Source of the DNA: Noviherbaspirillum sp. Root189
GTDB lineage: Bacteria; Pseudomonadota; Gammaproteobacteria; Burkholderiales; Burkholderiaceae_D
Assembly (NCBI RefSeq): GCF_001428545.1
Contig: NZ_LMHZ01000001.1
Location: 124,961-188,960 of the forward strand
Length of the DNA stretch: 64,000 bases
Direction of reading: 5' to 3'
Of the stretch, positions 1 to 9,141 are shown piece after piece (the stretch's first letter is position 1; the number at the start of each line of letters is the position of its first letter). Under the pieces are notes generated by a model that was not told the origin of the DNA, searched no databases, and saw only the letters and a list, made by a program, of their open reading frames with translations. The translations under genes and the position numbers were made by a program.

Positions 1-1123
1 CCAGCTTGCCGCCGGTCTTTTGCAGCGCGCCGATCAGCGTCACGATGATGCGGGCACCGGATGCGCCGATCGGATGGCCGAGTGCGCAGGCGCCACCGTG
101 GATGTTGATCTTGTTATGCGGGATGTCGTGTTCCTTCATCGCGGCCATCGGCACGGCGGCAAAGGCTTCGTTGATCTCGAACAGGTCGACGTCCTTGGTG
201 GTTAGATTCAGCTTCTTGTACAGCTTGTCGATCGCGCCAACCGGTGCGGTGGTGAACCAGTTCGGTTCCTGCGCATGGGTGGAGTGGCCGAGCACGCGGG
301 CGATCGGCTTGCAGCCCAGTTTCTTGGCGGTCGATTCACGCATCAGCACCAATGCGGCGGCGCCATCGTTGATCGACGACGAGGAAGCGGCGGTGATCGT
401 GCCATCCTTCTTGAAGGCCGGCTTGAGCGACGGAATCTTGTCGAGCTTGGCTTTCAGCGGGCCTTCGTCCTTGTCGATCACGACATCGCCACCCTTGGCA
501 GCCACGGTGACCGGTGCGATTTCCCATTTGAAGGAACCATCGTTGGTTGCGGTTTGCGCGCGCTTGACCGATTCAATCGCGTAGGCATCCTGCTCTTCGC
601 GGGTGAACTGGTACTTGGCAACGCATTCTTCGGCAAACGTGCCCATTGCGCGGCCCTTGTCGTACGCGTCTTCCAGGCCGTCGAGCATCATGTGGTCATA
701 CATCATGCCGTGGCCGATGCGGTAACCGCCGCGTGCCTTCGGGATCAGGTAGGGCGCGTTGGTCATGGATTCCATGCCGCCTGCGATCACGACTTCATTG
801 CTGCCTGCGAGCAGCGAATCGTAACCGATCATCGCGGCCTTCATCGCGGAGCCGCACATCTTTGACAAGGTGACGGCGCCGGCCGACGTCGGGATGCCGG
901 CCTTGATGGCGGCCTGGCGTGCCGGCGCCTGGCCCTGGCCTGCCATCAGGCAGTTGCCGAACAGGACTTCGTTGACATGGGCCGGTTCGAGATTGGCGCG
1001 CTCGACTGCCGCGCGGATCGCGGCAGCGCCGAGGTCCGATGCGGACAGCGCGGAAAAGTCGCCTTGAAATGCACCCATCGGGGTACGTGCTGCGCCGACA
1101 ATAACAATAGGATCGTTGTTCAT
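1..1123 (-). CDS. acetyl-CoA C-acetyltransferase (thiolase), 3' end outside window
   Basis: Degradative thiolase that cleaves acetoacetyl-CoA to two acetyl-CoA (or the reverse). The reading frame is open from ATG at 1123 to the window edge, about 374 codons. Thiolases run to about 393, so only the last ~20 residues, with the C-terminal GGG motif and second cysteine, are missing. The N-terminus reads MNNDPIVIVGAARTPMG. The nucleophilic cysteine is in LSKMCGSAMKA near residue 90, and the GGMESMTNAPY and NEAFA blocks are present. It lies 15 bp downstream of aceK. A leucine catabolic regulator and isovaleryl-CoA dehydrogenase sit a few kb upstream, so a role at the end of leucine/ketone-body breakdown is likely. 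That role is inferred from context. Confidence 0.93.
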   Translation of the reverse strand, partial: MNNDPIVIVGAARTPMGAFQGDFSALSASDLGAAAIRAAVERANLEPAHVNEVLFGNCLMAGQGQAPARQAAIKAGIPTSAGAVTLSKMCGSAMKAAMIGYDSLLAGSNEVVIAGGMESMTNAPYLIPKARGGYRIGHGMMYDHMMLDGLEDAYDKGRAMGTFAEECVAKYQFTREEQDAYAIESVKRAQTATNDGSFKWEIAPVTVAAKGGDVVIDKDEGPLKAKLDKIPSLKPAFKKDGTITAASSSSINDGAAALVLMRESTAKKLGCKPIARVLGHSTHAQEPNWFTTAPVGAIDKLYKKLNLTTKDVDLFEINEAFAAVPMAAMKEHDIPHNKINIHGGACALGHPIGASGARIIVTLIGALQKTGGKL

Positions 1124-1138
1124 CTTGGGTCTCCGAGA

Positions 1139-2932
1139 TCAAGCGGCTCGCGCCGCGGGGGTGAGGGGTTTATAGCTGAAACGCAATTCCTGCGGGTAGG
1201 GGAATACGTCTTCGACATGGCCTTCCAGGATTCGCTGTTTGGCTTTCTGCCAATACTGCGCGGTGAGCAGGTCGGCATGGTGTTTTAAAAAGTATTTTCT
1301 GACTTCGAGATTACCTAGCAGGAAGGTGCCGAACTGCTCAGGGAATACGTCGTTCTTTGCGACCGAGTACCACGGCTCGCTCGACATTTCATCTTCTTCG
1401 TTGCGCGGTGCCGGGATGTGCCGGAAATTGCAGTCGGTGATGTATTCGATTTCATCGTAATCGTAGAACACCACGCGACCATGCTTGGTCACGCCAAAAT
1501 TCTTGTACAGCATGTCGCCGGGAAAGATATTGACACCGACCAGATCCTTGATCGCATTGCCGTATTCGACGATGCCGTGCTCGATGGCAGCGTGGTCGCC
1601 ACGCTTGTCCGCCTCTGACAGCCAGATATTGAGTGGCGTCATCCGGCGCTCGATGTACAAGTGCTTGATGATGATTTCATCGCCCTCTTCCTCGACGATC
1701 GAAGGCGCGACCTGTTTCAGGTCGGCCAGCAGCTCGCTCGAGAAACGTGCGCGCGGGAAGGCGACGCTCGAATATTCAAGCGTGTCCGCCATGCGGCCGA
1801 CGCGGTCATGGTTTTTCACCAGCAGGTATTTTTCCTTGACCAGTTCGCGTGTGGTTTCCTTGGGCGGCGGGAAATAATCCTTGATCACCTTGAACACATA
1901 CGGAAACGACGGTAGCGCAAACACCACCATCACCAGGCCGCGAATGCCGGGTGCCGATTCGAAGCAGTCGGATGAATAGCGCAGATGATGCAGGAAGTCG
2001 CGGTAAAACGCCGCCTTGCCCAGTTTCTGCAGGCCGAGGATCGTATAGATTTCGCTGCGCGGCTTGTACGGCATGAGCGTGCGCAGGAATTGCACATACG
2101 CGGACGGCACTTCCATGTCGACCATGAAATAAGCGCGTGTGAACGAAAACAGCACCGTGATCAGGGTCGGATCGAACAGCACGGTGTCGAGCACGAGTTC
2201 ACGCTTGCGGTTGTACAGGATGGGCACGACAAACGGGTAAATGCGATTGCCGTTGATGCCCTTGCCGACAATGTAGGCGCCCTTGTTGCGGTAGAACAGC
2301 GTGGCCAGCACCTGGATCTGGTGGTTCGGTTCCAGCAGGTCGGAACCGAACATCGCGCGCATGCGTGCTTCCACTAGATTGACATCGCGGTCGAGATCGG
2401 CAAAGGGTGCCGCCAGCTGGAAATTGGTGACGATGCGTTTGAGCGTGTAGTGCAGGCCATCAGTGGCCGGGTAATAGACCCGGTAGGTCGGCTGCATACC
2501 TTCCGGCTCGATGTATTCAGTCGATACCGCCGGTCGCACGAAAATGAAATCGTTGTGGAAATAGGTGCGATGCAAAATGTTGCAGCACACGGAATTAAAA
2601 AAGGTTTCGGCCAGTTCCGGCTGCTTGTGGTTGATCAGCAAGCCGATGTAATGCAGTTTGACCTCGCGCCAGACTTCGTCGTCGATTTCCTCGCGGTCGT
2701 ATTCATCTTCCAGTGTCTGCACGGATTCCTGCACGCGGGCATCGTAGAACGCGATTCTTTCCCTGGCCTTGATCTGTGCCGTTTTCCAGTCGCTGGTTTC
2801 AAAATAGCGCTTGGCATCCTGGCTGGCGGCACGAAAAAGCCGATAGTGCTTGTCGAAGCCGTCAAGGATGGTGCGCGCGATATCGAACGCGATCTGGGAA
2901 CTGAGGAGCTTGGGAAAGGCGGTCTGGGGCAT
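1139..2932 (-). CDS. aceK: isocitrate dehydrogenase kinase/phosphatase AceK
   Basis: Bifunctional enzyme that phosphorylates and dephosphorylates isocitrate dehydrogenase, setting the split between the TCA cycle and the glyoxylate shunt when acetate or fatty/amino acids are the carbon source. The 597-residue product matches the family length (about 580-610) and shows AceK-type sequence throughout, from the N-terminal [20 protein letters not shown] to the C-terminal kinase-like core with FYDYDEIEY. The ATG start is 2 bp after the stop of the upstream dehydratase gene, so the two are probably cotranscribed. The downstream thiolase begins 15 bp after the aceK stop. No aceA or aceB is present in the window. 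Confidence 0.97.
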   Translation of the reverse strand: MPQTAFPKLLSSQIAFDIARTILDGFDKHYRLFRAASQDAKRYFETSDWKTAQIKARERIAFYDARVQESVQTLEDEYDREEIDDEVWREVKLHYIGLLINHKQPELAETFFNSVCCNILHRTYFHNDFIFVRPAVSTEYIEPEGMQPTYRVYYPATDGLHYTLKRIVTNFQLAAPFADLDRDVNLVEARMRAMFGSDLLEPNHQIQVLATLFYRNKGAYIVGKGINGNRIYPFVVPILYNRKRELVLDTVLFDPTLITVLFSFTRAYFMVDMEVPSAYVQFLRTLMPYKPRSEIYTILGLQKLGKAAFYRDFLHHLRYSSDCFESAPGIRGLVMVVFALPSFPYVFKVIKDYFPPPKETTRELVKEKYLLVKNHDRVGRMADTLEYSSVAFPRARFSSELLADLKQVAPSIVEEEGDEIIIKHLYIERRMTPLNIWLSEADKRGDHAAIEHGIVEYGNAIKDLVGVNIFPGDMLYKNFGVTKHGRVVFYDYDEIEYITDCNFRHIPAPRNEEDEMSSEPWYSVAKNDVFPEQFGTFLLGNLEVRKYFLKHHADLLTAQYWQKAKQRILEGHVEDVFPYPQELRFSYKPLTPAARAA

Positions 2933-2934
2933 GG

Positions 2935-3879
2935 CTAACGCTCGAATTGGATTTTCCAGGCCTCCAGTTTAGCCAAATCCACGCCGATACCGCCGCAGAC
3001 GACCACCAGTAGTTTTTCGAAGGGTGCCAGCGCCGGCGCGCAATGGTACGCCACTGACAAGGCGGCGCCACAGGCCGGTTCGACCAGGATACGCATGTCG
3101 TCGGCAAAACGGCGGCAGGCGCTGACAGCTTGCGCATCGCTGACCAGCACACTGTGCACGTCATGGCGTTTTGTCCATTCAAATGCCTGGCGCGCGACGC
3201 GTTTTGCCCCGAGCGAGGTAGCGATGGACTTGATTTCCGGCAAGGTGACAAGTTCGCCGGCTTGCATCGCGGCATGCAGCGAGGCGGCTCCTTCGGTTTC
3301 CACCGCGAGCACCGGAATGTGTCCAAGGCCGTTGCGATGCAGGCCTTCGAGTACGCCGCACATCAGGCCGCCGCCGCCGACTGCACAAATAACAGCATCA
3401 AAATCCACGCCGTCGGCACGCACTTCATCGATCAGCGTGGCGTTGCCGTCCCAGATGTCATGATGATCGAAAGGCGGCACATAGATGGTGCCGTCCTTTT
3501 CGCATAATTGCAGCGCATGCTGATTGCTTTCATCCCAGACCGCGCCGTGCACAACGACCTCGGCACCAATAGCCCGGATTTTCAGGCGTACCGATTCATG
3601 CGTGGTTTCGGGAACGACGATGGTGGTGTGCATGCCAAGCGACACACCGGCCACTGCGGCGGCAAAGCCGGCATTGCCGCCGGAAGGACAGACGAAATGG
3701 CTGGCTCCGCGCGCGGCCGCGCGCTGGCAGAACAATCCGATGCCGCGCATCTTGAACGAACCGGATGGCTGCAGGTTTTCCATCTTCAGCAGCACGCGCT
3801 TGCCGATAGCCGTGGAAAGGCCACCATGTGTGAGCGTCGGCGTGGTCAGATGCAGAGGAGTCATGGCCGGGATAGTCAT
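2935..3879 (-). CDS. PLP-dependent serine/threonine dehydratase-like protein
   Basis: Fold-type II pyridoxal-phosphate enzyme of the L-serine/L-threonine dehydratase group, expected to deaminate serine or threonine to pyruvate or 2-oxobutyrate. The Schiff-base lysine is K43 in PSGSFKMRG. The phosphate-adjacent loop [10 protein letters not shown] is at about residues 67-75, and the glycine-rich cofactor loop reads [11 protein letters not shown]. At 314 residues it is the short form without a C-terminal ACT regulatory domain, more like animal-type serine dehydratase than biosynthetic IlvA. The gene is followed directly by aceK with a 2-bp gap. Substrate preference cannot be read from the sequence. 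Confidence 0.85.
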   Translation of the reverse strand: MTIPAMTPLHLTTPTLTHGGLSTAIGKRVLLKMENLQPSGSFKMRGIGLFCQRAAARGASHFVCPSGGNAGFAAAVAGVSLGMHTTIVVPETTHESVRLKIRAIGAEVVVHGAVWDESNQHALQLCEKDGTIYVPPFDHHDIWDGNATLIDEVRADGVDFDAVICAVGGGGLMCGVLEGLHRNGLGHIPVLAVETEGAASLHAAMQAGELVTLPEIKSIATSLGAKRVARQAFEWTKRHDVHSVLVSDAQAVSACRRFADDMRILVEPACGAALSVAYHCAPALAPFEKLLVVVCGGIGVDLAKLEAWKIQFER

Positions 3880-3992
3880 CGGTAATTCATCAAATACGGT
3901 ACCGTAAGAATACGAGGAATGCGTACGTCATGCGCAATCCATGATGCTGGTGTGCGGACGGTAAATTTCACCAGGGAAATCATTTGTGCGGG

Positions 3993-4430
3993 TTACGGAA
4001 CATTGCGTGGCACAACGGCCATCGTGCCGCCAAGTTTGCTGACCAAGGTTTTTTTACCACCCTTCATCGCATACACCTCCGACTCCACCACATGGAACGC
4101 CTTGCCCGGCTTGAGTACCTGCGCCCGGCACCAGAGGTTGTCACCCAGTGCTGCACGCAGTAACTGCATCTTGAATTCCACCGTCAGGATGACACCATCC
4201 GCCGGCGTCACCGTCATTGCCGCGCCACCCGCCGTATGGTCGGCCAAAGTCGATTGCACACCGGCGTGGATGACGCCGGTGTGCTGCAAATGCCTTGGCC
4301 CGATGCGAAGGGTAGATTCGCACCAGCCGGGGCCGCAGTCGACAAGGGTGATGCCGATGTCGTTCAGAAAGGCCGCGTCGCGGAAACCGCGTTCGACGAC
4401 GTGTTTATAGTCTGGATCGGGTGCGTGCAT
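3993..4430 (-). CDS. PaaI-family hotdog thioesterase
   Basis: Small single-domain hotdog protein of 145 residues, the usual length for PaaI/YbgC-like acyl-CoA thioesterases. The block HLQHTGVIHAGVQSTLADHTAGGAA (split here as HTGVIHAG and STLADHTAG) matches the HGG..TLAD catalytic and CoA-binding region of the PaaI group. The C-terminal strand TLVSKLGGTMAVVP fits the fold. It would hydrolyse short-chain or aryl acyl-CoAs. It sits between the leucine-catabolic isovaleryl-CoA dehydrogenase and the serine dehydratase on the same strand, separated from the former by a palindromic repeat. The substrate is unknown. Confidence 0.8.
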   Translation of the reverse strand: MHAPDPDYKHVVERGFRDAAFLNDIGITLVDCGPGWCESTLRIGPRHLQHTGVIHAGVQSTLADHTAGGAAMTVTPADGVILTVEFKMQLLRAALGDNLWCRAQVLKPGKAFHVVESEVYAMKGGKKTLVSKLGGTMAVVPRNVP

Positions 4431-4463
4431 GGGCGCTCCGGGCGGTGGTGCGTTGACTACGGG

Positions 4464-4577
4464 CTCCTTCCCCTTTTAGGGGGAAGGTTGGGATGGGGGT
4501 AAGAGGGTTGATCGACCGACTGCGAGGGCCCGATCGCATCACCCCCACCCTAACCCTCCCCCTACGAGGGGGAGGGA
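4464..4577. repeat. REP/BIME-like inverted repeat pair
   Basis: Two related imperfect copies of a roughly 37-bp C-rich sequence lie head to head, at 4464-4500 and 4541-4577, separated by about 40 bp. Each copy contains its own short hairpin (CTTCCCC..GGGGAAG and CCTCCCCC..GGGGGAGG) followed by ACCCCCA(T/C)CC on the appropriate strand. The arrangement resembles intergenic repetitive palindromic elements. It lies in the gap between the thioesterase start and the isovaleryl-CoA dehydrogenase stop. Confidence 0.75.
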
Positions 4578-4612
4578 ACCGTACATTGGTTAGAGGACGA
4601 GCGGTGAAGCGC

Positions 4613-5797
4613 TTACTTCGTCTCCGCAAACAACTCCCGCCCGATCAGCATCCGCCGGATCTCGCTCGTACCCGCACCAATTTCATACAGCTTCGCATCA
4701 CGCCACAAACGGCCCACCGGATATTCATTGATATAGCCATTACCGCCCAACGTCTGGATCGCTTCACCTGCCATCCAGGTTGCCTTCTCCGCCGAATACA
4801 AAATTGCGCCGGCCGCATCCTTGCGCAGCGCGCGCACCGCTTCCGGGTTCTTCGCACGGTCGCACGCCTGGCCGACCGCATACACGTACGCCTTGCACGC
4901 CATCATGGTCGAATACATGTCGGCGATCTTGCCTTGCATCAGCTGGAATTCGCCGATCGGCTGGCCGAACTGCTTGCGCTCGTGGACGTAGGGAACCACC
5001 GCATCCATGCAGGCCTGCATGATGCCGAGCGGGCCGCCGGACAGGACGGTACGCTCGAAATCCAGACCGGACATCAGCACATTGACGCCCTTGCCCAAGC
5101 CGCCGAGCACGTTTTCAGCGGGCACTTCGCAATCCTGGAACACCAGTTCGCCGGTGTGCGAGCCGCGCATACCGAGCTTGTCGAGTTTCTGCGCAATCGA
5201 GAAACCCTTGTAGCCCTTTTCAATCAGGAAAGCGGTCATGCCGCGCGGGCCGGCTTCAATATCGTTCTTTGCGTAGACCACCAGTACGTCGGCGTCAGGA
5301 CCGTTGGTGATCCACATCTTGGTGCCGTTGAGCACCCAGCGGTCGCCCTTCCAGTCGGCGCGCAGCTTCATGCTGACAACGTCGGAACCGGCATTCGGCT
5401 CGGACATCGCCAAGGCGCCGACGTGCTCGCCGGAAATCAGCTTGGGTAGGTATTTCCGCTTCTGTTCTTCAGTGCCGTTGCGATTGATCTGGTTGACGCA
5501 GAGATTGGAGTGCGCGCCGTAGGACAGGCCGACCGAGGCGGAAGCGCGCGAAATTTCTTCCATCGCGACGATGTGGGCGAGGTAGCCCATCTCGGTGCCG
5601 CCGTATTCTTCGCTGACGGTAACGCCGAGCAGGCCGAGGTCGCCCATCTTTTTCCACAGGTCCATCGGGAACTGGTCGGTGCGGTCGATTTCGGCGGCGC
5701 GCGGCGCGATTTCAGCCTGCGCAAACTGCTGCACGGTTTCGCGCAGTGCGGCGATGTCTTCGCCGTGATCAAAGGTCAAGCCGGGCAAATGGATCAT
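4613..5797 (-). CDS. ivd: isovaleryl-CoA dehydrogenase
   Basis: FAD enzyme of leucine degradation converting isovaleryl-CoA to 3-methylcrotonyl-CoA, passing electrons to ETF. The 394-residue product has the full acyl-CoA dehydrogenase layout: N-terminal helical domain, the FAD/substrate beta domain with [13 protein letters not shown] and WITNG, and the C-terminal helical domain. The catalytic glutamate is E248 in [13 protein letters not shown], the position used by isovaleryl-CoA dehydrogenases. The C-terminal [12 protein letters not shown] replaces the YEGT that carries the base in most other family members. It lies immediately downstream of liuR, with a LiuR-type palindrome 75 bp before the ATG. 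Also called liuA. Confidence 0.95.
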   Translation of the reverse strand: MIHLPGLTFDHGEDIAALRETVQQFAQAEIAPRAAEIDRTDQFPMDLWKKMGDLGLLGVTVSEEYGGTEMGYLAHIVAMEEISRASASVGLSYGAHSNLCVNQINRNGTEEQKRKYLPKLISGEHVGALAMSEPNAGSDVVSMKLRADWKGDRWVLNGTKMWITNGPDADVLVVYAKNDIEAGPRGMTAFLIEKGYKGFSIAQKLDKLGMRGSHTGELVFQDCEVPAENVLGGLGKGVNVLMSGLDFERTVLSGGPLGIMQACMDAVVPYVHERKQFGQPIGEFQLMQGKIADMYSTMMACKAYVYAVGQACDRAKNPEAVRALRKDAAGAILYSAEKATWMAGEAIQTLGGNGYINEYPVGRLWRDAKLYEIGAGTSEIRRMLIGRELFAETK

Positions 5798-5871
5798 GTC
5801 GTCCTCACGTTGTTGGAGTTATCAATACAGAAACGGGATAGCGCGATGTTGCGAATCATACCGCCAAACTG

Positions 5872-5890
5872 ACGTTTACGTAAACGTAAA
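5872..5890. promoter_or_regulatory. LiuR-type operator upstream of ivd
   Basis: The perfect 16-bp palindrome ACGTTTACGTAAACGT (5872-5887) overlaps TTTACGTAAACGTAAA (5875-5890). It lies between the liuR stop and the ivd start and is nearly identical to the box at 6431. MerR proteins bind such dyads in the promoter spacer, so this probably controls ivd. Regulator assignment is from proximity and similarity to the known LiuR motif. Confidence 0.8.
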
Positions 5891-5922
5891 GTAGATACGG
5901 TAAAAATACGGTTATCAGGCGC

Positions 5923-6360
5923 CTACGCCGCGTCCTTCACACGGCGTGTTGATGCTTTCTTTTCGTTACTTTTTGCGGGCTTTTCGCCAGCCAGCAGACG
6001 TCGGCATTCTTCTTCATGCGCGGAGATTTCAGCGAGCGTGACTTCAAGATCTTCACGCTGGCGCTCCAGGGTTTCGCGATGTTGTGCAAGCACCGCGAGA
6101 AAGCGCTTGAGCTGCGCCGTAGTGTCCTTTGGCGACGCGTACATATCGACCAGGGCCTTGATTTCAGAGAGGCTGAGGCCGAGCCGCTTGCCGCGCAACG
6201 TCAGCTTCAGGCGTGTGCGCTCGCTGGCGTTGTAGACGCGCGTTCGGCCGCCGACACCTTCCCGCCGGGGAGTCAGCAAGCCCTGGTCTTCGTAGAAACG
6301 AATGGCGCGCGGCGTAATGTCGAATTCACGGGCAAGTTCGGTAATGGTATAGGTCGGCAT
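5923..6360 (-). CDS. liuR: MerR-family regulator of branched-chain amino acid catabolism
   Basis: 145-residue MerR regulator. The N-terminal winged helix-turn-helix starts YTITELAREFDITPRAIRFYEDQGLLTPRR. A wing with GGRTRVYN follows, then a coiled-coil dimerisation helix around residues 80-115. There is no cysteine cluster, so it is not a metal sensor. In beta- and gammaproteobacteria this family member, adjacent to isovaleryl-CoA dehydrogenase, regulates leucine/isovalerate use. Palindromes at 5872 and 6431 flank the gene and suggest autoregulation plus control of ivd. The C-terminus is lysine/serine-rich. Confidence 0.9.
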   Translation of the reverse strand: MPTYTITELAREFDITPRAIRFYEDQGLLTPRREGVGGRTRVYNASERTRLKLTLRGKRLGLSLSEIKALVDMYASPKDTTAQLKRFLAVLAQHRETLERQREDLEVTLAEISAHEEECRRLLAGEKPAKSNEKKASTRRVKDAA

Positions 6361-6430
6361 GGCGCTTTCTGGGGGGGGTCGTCAGCAGCGGAAAACGAAT
6401 CTGGTTAGAATCACTGAACAGGAACTGCAG

Positions 6431-6446
6431 TTTACGTTAACGTAAA
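6431..6446. promoter_or_regulatory. LiuR-type operator between liuR and MBL hydrolase
   Basis: Perfect 16-bp palindrome TTTACGTTAACGTAAA in the 157-bp divergent region between liuR (minus) and the metallo-beta-lactamase-fold gene (plus). It shares the TTTACGT..ACGTAAA half-sites with the box before ivd. Its position fits control of both divergent genes. Confidence 0.8.
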
Positions 6447-6517
6447 GCGTATTGTAGGCGCGCTTTACCCAATTGTGAACATGCAGCACCAGAACTTTTG
6501 TCTTGGAGCATGCACTG

Positions 6518-7579
6518 ATGAATCCGCAGGAATCTCAACTGAACTACGCCTTCGGCGATACCCTTCCCGCCCCCGGAACCGTGCTGGAGGTTGCGCCGGA
6601 CGTTTTCTGGCTGCGGATGGGCTTGCCGTTTGCGCTCGACCACATCAACCTTTGGCTGCTGCGCGATCGCGATGAAGCGGGTGGGCAAGGCGACGGCTGG
6701 ACCGTCATCGATTGCGGCATCAACAACGATGCGACACGCTCATCCTGGGAATCGGTGTTTGCCCATGCACTCGACGGCATACCAGTGCGGCGGGTCATTG
6801 TTACCCATTGCCATCCGGATCATGTCGGTCTCGCCGACTGGTTGTGCAAAAAATGGAATGCGCCGCTGTGGATGACGACCGGTGAATACGGTTTTGCGCG
6901 AATGATGTCGGCCTCGCTGCCGGGTGTCGACGGCACCGCGATGCTGCCGCATTTCCAGCGTCATGGCCTGAACGATCCGGATACGCTGGAGCGACTGCAG
7001 AACCGCAAGAGTTATTACCCGACGCTGGTGCCCGCGGTGCCGGATGCTTATGTGCGCATGCAGGACCAGCAGGCTTTTCGGATCGGCGCACATGACTGGC
7101 GCGTGATCACCGGTTTCGGCCATTCGCCGGAACATGCGGCACTGTACTGCGCGGATCTGAACCTGTTGATCTCCGGCGACATGGTGCTGCCGCGGATCTC
7201 GACCAATGTCTCGGTGTTCGCGGTCGAGCCGGAAGCCAACCCGGTGCAACTTTATCTCGATTCCCTGCAGAAGTTCACCGACCTGCCGGCCGACACGCTG
7301 GTGCTGCCTTCGCATGGCAAGCCCTTCCGCGGCCTGCATACGCGCATTACGCAACTGGCCGAGCATCATCGCGACCGGCTGGAGGAAGTCGTCGTCGCCT
7401 GCGCGACGCCGCAATCGGCGGCCGATATCGTGCCGGTGATGTTCCGCCGCGCGCTCGATGCACACCAGATGACCTTTGCGCTGGGCGAAGCGCTCGCGCA
7501 TCTTCACAAACTGTGGTTCGACGGCGTCCTGAAACGCGTGGTCGACGAACACGGTACCTTCCGCTTCCAGGCCGCCTAA
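6518..7579 (+). CDS. metallo-beta-lactamase-fold hydrolase
   Basis: 353-residue MBL-fold protein. The zinc-binding motif THCHPDH is at residues 96-102 (HxHxDH), followed by GHSPEHAALYC and the metal-bridging aspartate in LISGDMVLP, then a helical C-terminal domain with a winged-helix look. The ATG at 6518 is chosen because GGAG lies 9 bp before it; an in-frame TTG at 6503 overlaps that ribosome-binding site. The family includes acyl-CoA thioesterase-like and glyoxalase II-like hydrolases. A shared LiuR box in its promoter suggests a job in branched-chain acyl-CoA catabolism, which is inference. Confidence 0.85.
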   Translation: MNPQESQLNYAFGDTLPAPGTVLEVAPDVFWLRMGLPFALDHINLWLLRDRDEAGGQGDGWTVIDCGINNDATRSSWESVFAHALDGIPVRRVIVTHCHPDHVGLADWLCKKWNAPLWMTTGEYGFARMMSASLPGVDGTAMLPHFQRHGLNDPDTLERLQNRKSYYPTLVPAVPDAYVRMQDQQAFRIGAHDWRVITGFGHSPEHAALYCADLNLLISGDMVLPRISTNVSVFAVEPEANPVQLYLDSLQKFTDLPADTLVLPSHGKPFRGLHTRITQLAEHHRDRLEEVVVACATPQSAADIVPVMFRRALDAHQMTFALGEALAHLHKLWFDGVLKRVVDEHGTFRFQAA

Positions 7580-7593
7580 ACCTGGAATCGCTG

Positions 7594-7619
7594 GGCGCCT
7601 GAAGATCTCTTTAGGCGCC
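7594..7619 (+). terminator. possible terminator after MBL hydrolase
   Basis: GGCGCCT (7594-7600) and AGGCGCC (7613-7619) form a 7-bp GC-rich stem with a 12-nt loop, 15 bp after the stop codon. There is no run of T after it, so it may be a weak or factor-assisted terminator. The rest of the 300-bp gap to 7885 is AT-richer and shows no gene. Confidence 0.45.
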
Positions 7620-7884
7620 TTCACCTATCGGCTGCTCATGTCGGCTGCATATGTCGATGGGCACCCTCTTCGATCAATTTTTCGCCATCGACTAATCGCG
7701 TCGATCACGACGACTTTATCTTTGCGTATTGTCGAGTTAAGAAGACAATAATGACTTCGCCATCATTAAAAATAGATAGTACGCTACCAAGAATGTGTTA
7801 CCTTTCCTTTACATTTTTCGTCACAACAGGTTCCTGTAAAACATTGACTGACTGTCAAGGCATGTCATGGAATAGTGCGCGGTC

Positions 7885-8289
7885 ATGAATCCATCAATCG
7901 AACGAGAAGGCTTTAGCGAACGGCTCCAGCAGGCATTGCGTAATGCCGACTATTCGCCGGACAGCCCCACACAACTGGCACGTGAATTCAACATCCGCTT
8001 TGACGGCCGCCCCATTACGGTGCATGCGGCACGCAAGTGGCTGGTGGGCGAAGCCATTCCAACGCAGGAAAAGCTGCGCGCATTGGCTCAGTGGCTGGGC
8101 GTCCCGGCGGAGTGGCTGCGCTTTGGCGGTGAAGCCTCGCATTCCGGCCTTGAAGGCGGGAGCGCACCATCACGCTTCGAATCGGCCGACGTCAAGCTGA
8201 TCAGCGACCTCCAGCGACTCGATGAACATCATCAGGCTCTGGCCCGTGAATTTATCCGCATGCTGGTAAGGATGAATCGTCAAAAGTAA
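7885..8289 (+). CDS. small HTH-type transcriptional regulator
   Basis: 134-residue protein with an N-terminal Cro/XRE-like helix-turn-helix. Residues 7-70 (FSERLQQALRNADYSP..TQLAREFN, then HAARKWLVGEAIPTQEKLRALAQWL) read as the HTH and following helices. A short C-terminal helix follows with no ligand domain. The layout is like phage repressor-derived regulators common in betaproteobacteria. It is a monocistronic gene between a metabolic hydrolase and a convergent cobalamin-binding gene. The target is unknown. Confidence 0.75.
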   Translation: MNPSIEREGFSERLQQALRNADYSPDSPTQLAREFNIRFDGRPITVHAARKWLVGEAIPTQEKLRALAQWLGVPAEWLRFGGEASHSGLEGGSAPSRFESADVKLISDLQRLDEHHQALAREFIRMLVRMNRQK

Positions 8290-8343
8290 GCCAGCTTGCT
8301 TCAGGGTGCCTGTTCAATCTCAGACTTTGATGTTCTGGACAGG

Positions 8344-9141
8344 CTATCCGCCTGCTGCCAGCTCACGCAAATAGCGCAGGCCAGCGATCGCCCGGCTGCC
8401 GTACCAGGACATCATTTCTCCATCGACCAGCTGAACCGGTTTGCCAACCTGCTTTTCCAATGCATCGACATGCTCTTCCGTAAAACGGTAGGGCTCGCTC
8501 GACAGCAAGACGCCATCGATTTCTGCCGCCACGGCATCGGACCATTCGAAACGCGGATAACGCGCATCGCTTCCTGCTGGCGCCCACGCCTGCCAGCCGA
8601 TCTCGGTCATCATTTGCGCAATGTAGGTGTCGCGCGAAATCGTCATCCACGGATCTTTCCAGATGCAGTACAGCAGCGTTTGCGGCGGCCCCTTGGGCAT
8701 GGCGCGCAGCGCGGTGTACTCGGCTTCGAATGCGTCGCACAGTGCCTCACCCCGGTTGGCGACGCCGAAGATGCCGCCCAGCAGCCGGTATAGCGCCAGA
8801 TTGTCGCGCGGTGCCAGTGGATGCGTAACCACGACATGGGGAATGAACTGCGCCAGCGTGTCGACGGTCGGCTTTTCATTTTCGTCGATGTTGACGATCA
8901 GGTGCGTCGGCGCGAGGCGACGGATTTTTTCAATGTTCACATCTTTGGTGCCGCCCACCTTGGGAATTGTGCGTATGGCCTCGGCCGGATGGATGCAAAA
9001 GCCGGTACGACCGACCAGAAAGGATGCAAGTCCCAGCGCGCACAGCAATTCAGTGATCGAGGGCACCAGCGACACGATGCGCGGCGCAGTGCCGGCGGCA
9101 ATCGCTTCATGCACTTGCCCGATGGCGTCGGTGTAACTCAT
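8344..9141 (-). CDS. cobalamin-binding BtuF-like protein without signal peptide
   Basis: 265-residue member of the helical-backbone metal-receptor group (BtuF/FecB/FepB fold). It opens RIVSLVPSITELLCALGL, the hallmark start of the first lobe, followed by GRTGFCIHP and WSDAVAAEIDGVLLSSEPY. The start ATG at 9141 overlaps the TGA of the upstream SDR (ATGA), so the two are translationally coupled. Residues 1-18 are polar with no signal sequence, so the protein should be cytoplasmic, unlike true BtuF. The frame stays open upstream, but that part only mirrors the SDR gene. The exact ligand is uncertain. Confidence 0.85.
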   Translation of the reverse strand: MSYTDAIGQVHEAIAAGTAPRIVSLVPSITELLCALGLASFLVGRTGFCIHPAEAIRTIPKVGGTKDVNIEKIRRLAPTHLIVNIDENEKPTVDTLAQFIPHVVVTHPLAPRDNLALYRLLGGIFGVANRGEALCDAFEAEYTALRAMPKGPPQTLLYCIWKDPWMTISRDTYIAQMMTEIGWQAWAPAGSDARYPRFEWSDAVAAEIDGVLLSSEPYRFTEEHVDALEKQVGKPVQLVDGEMMSWYGSRAIAGLRYLRELAAGG

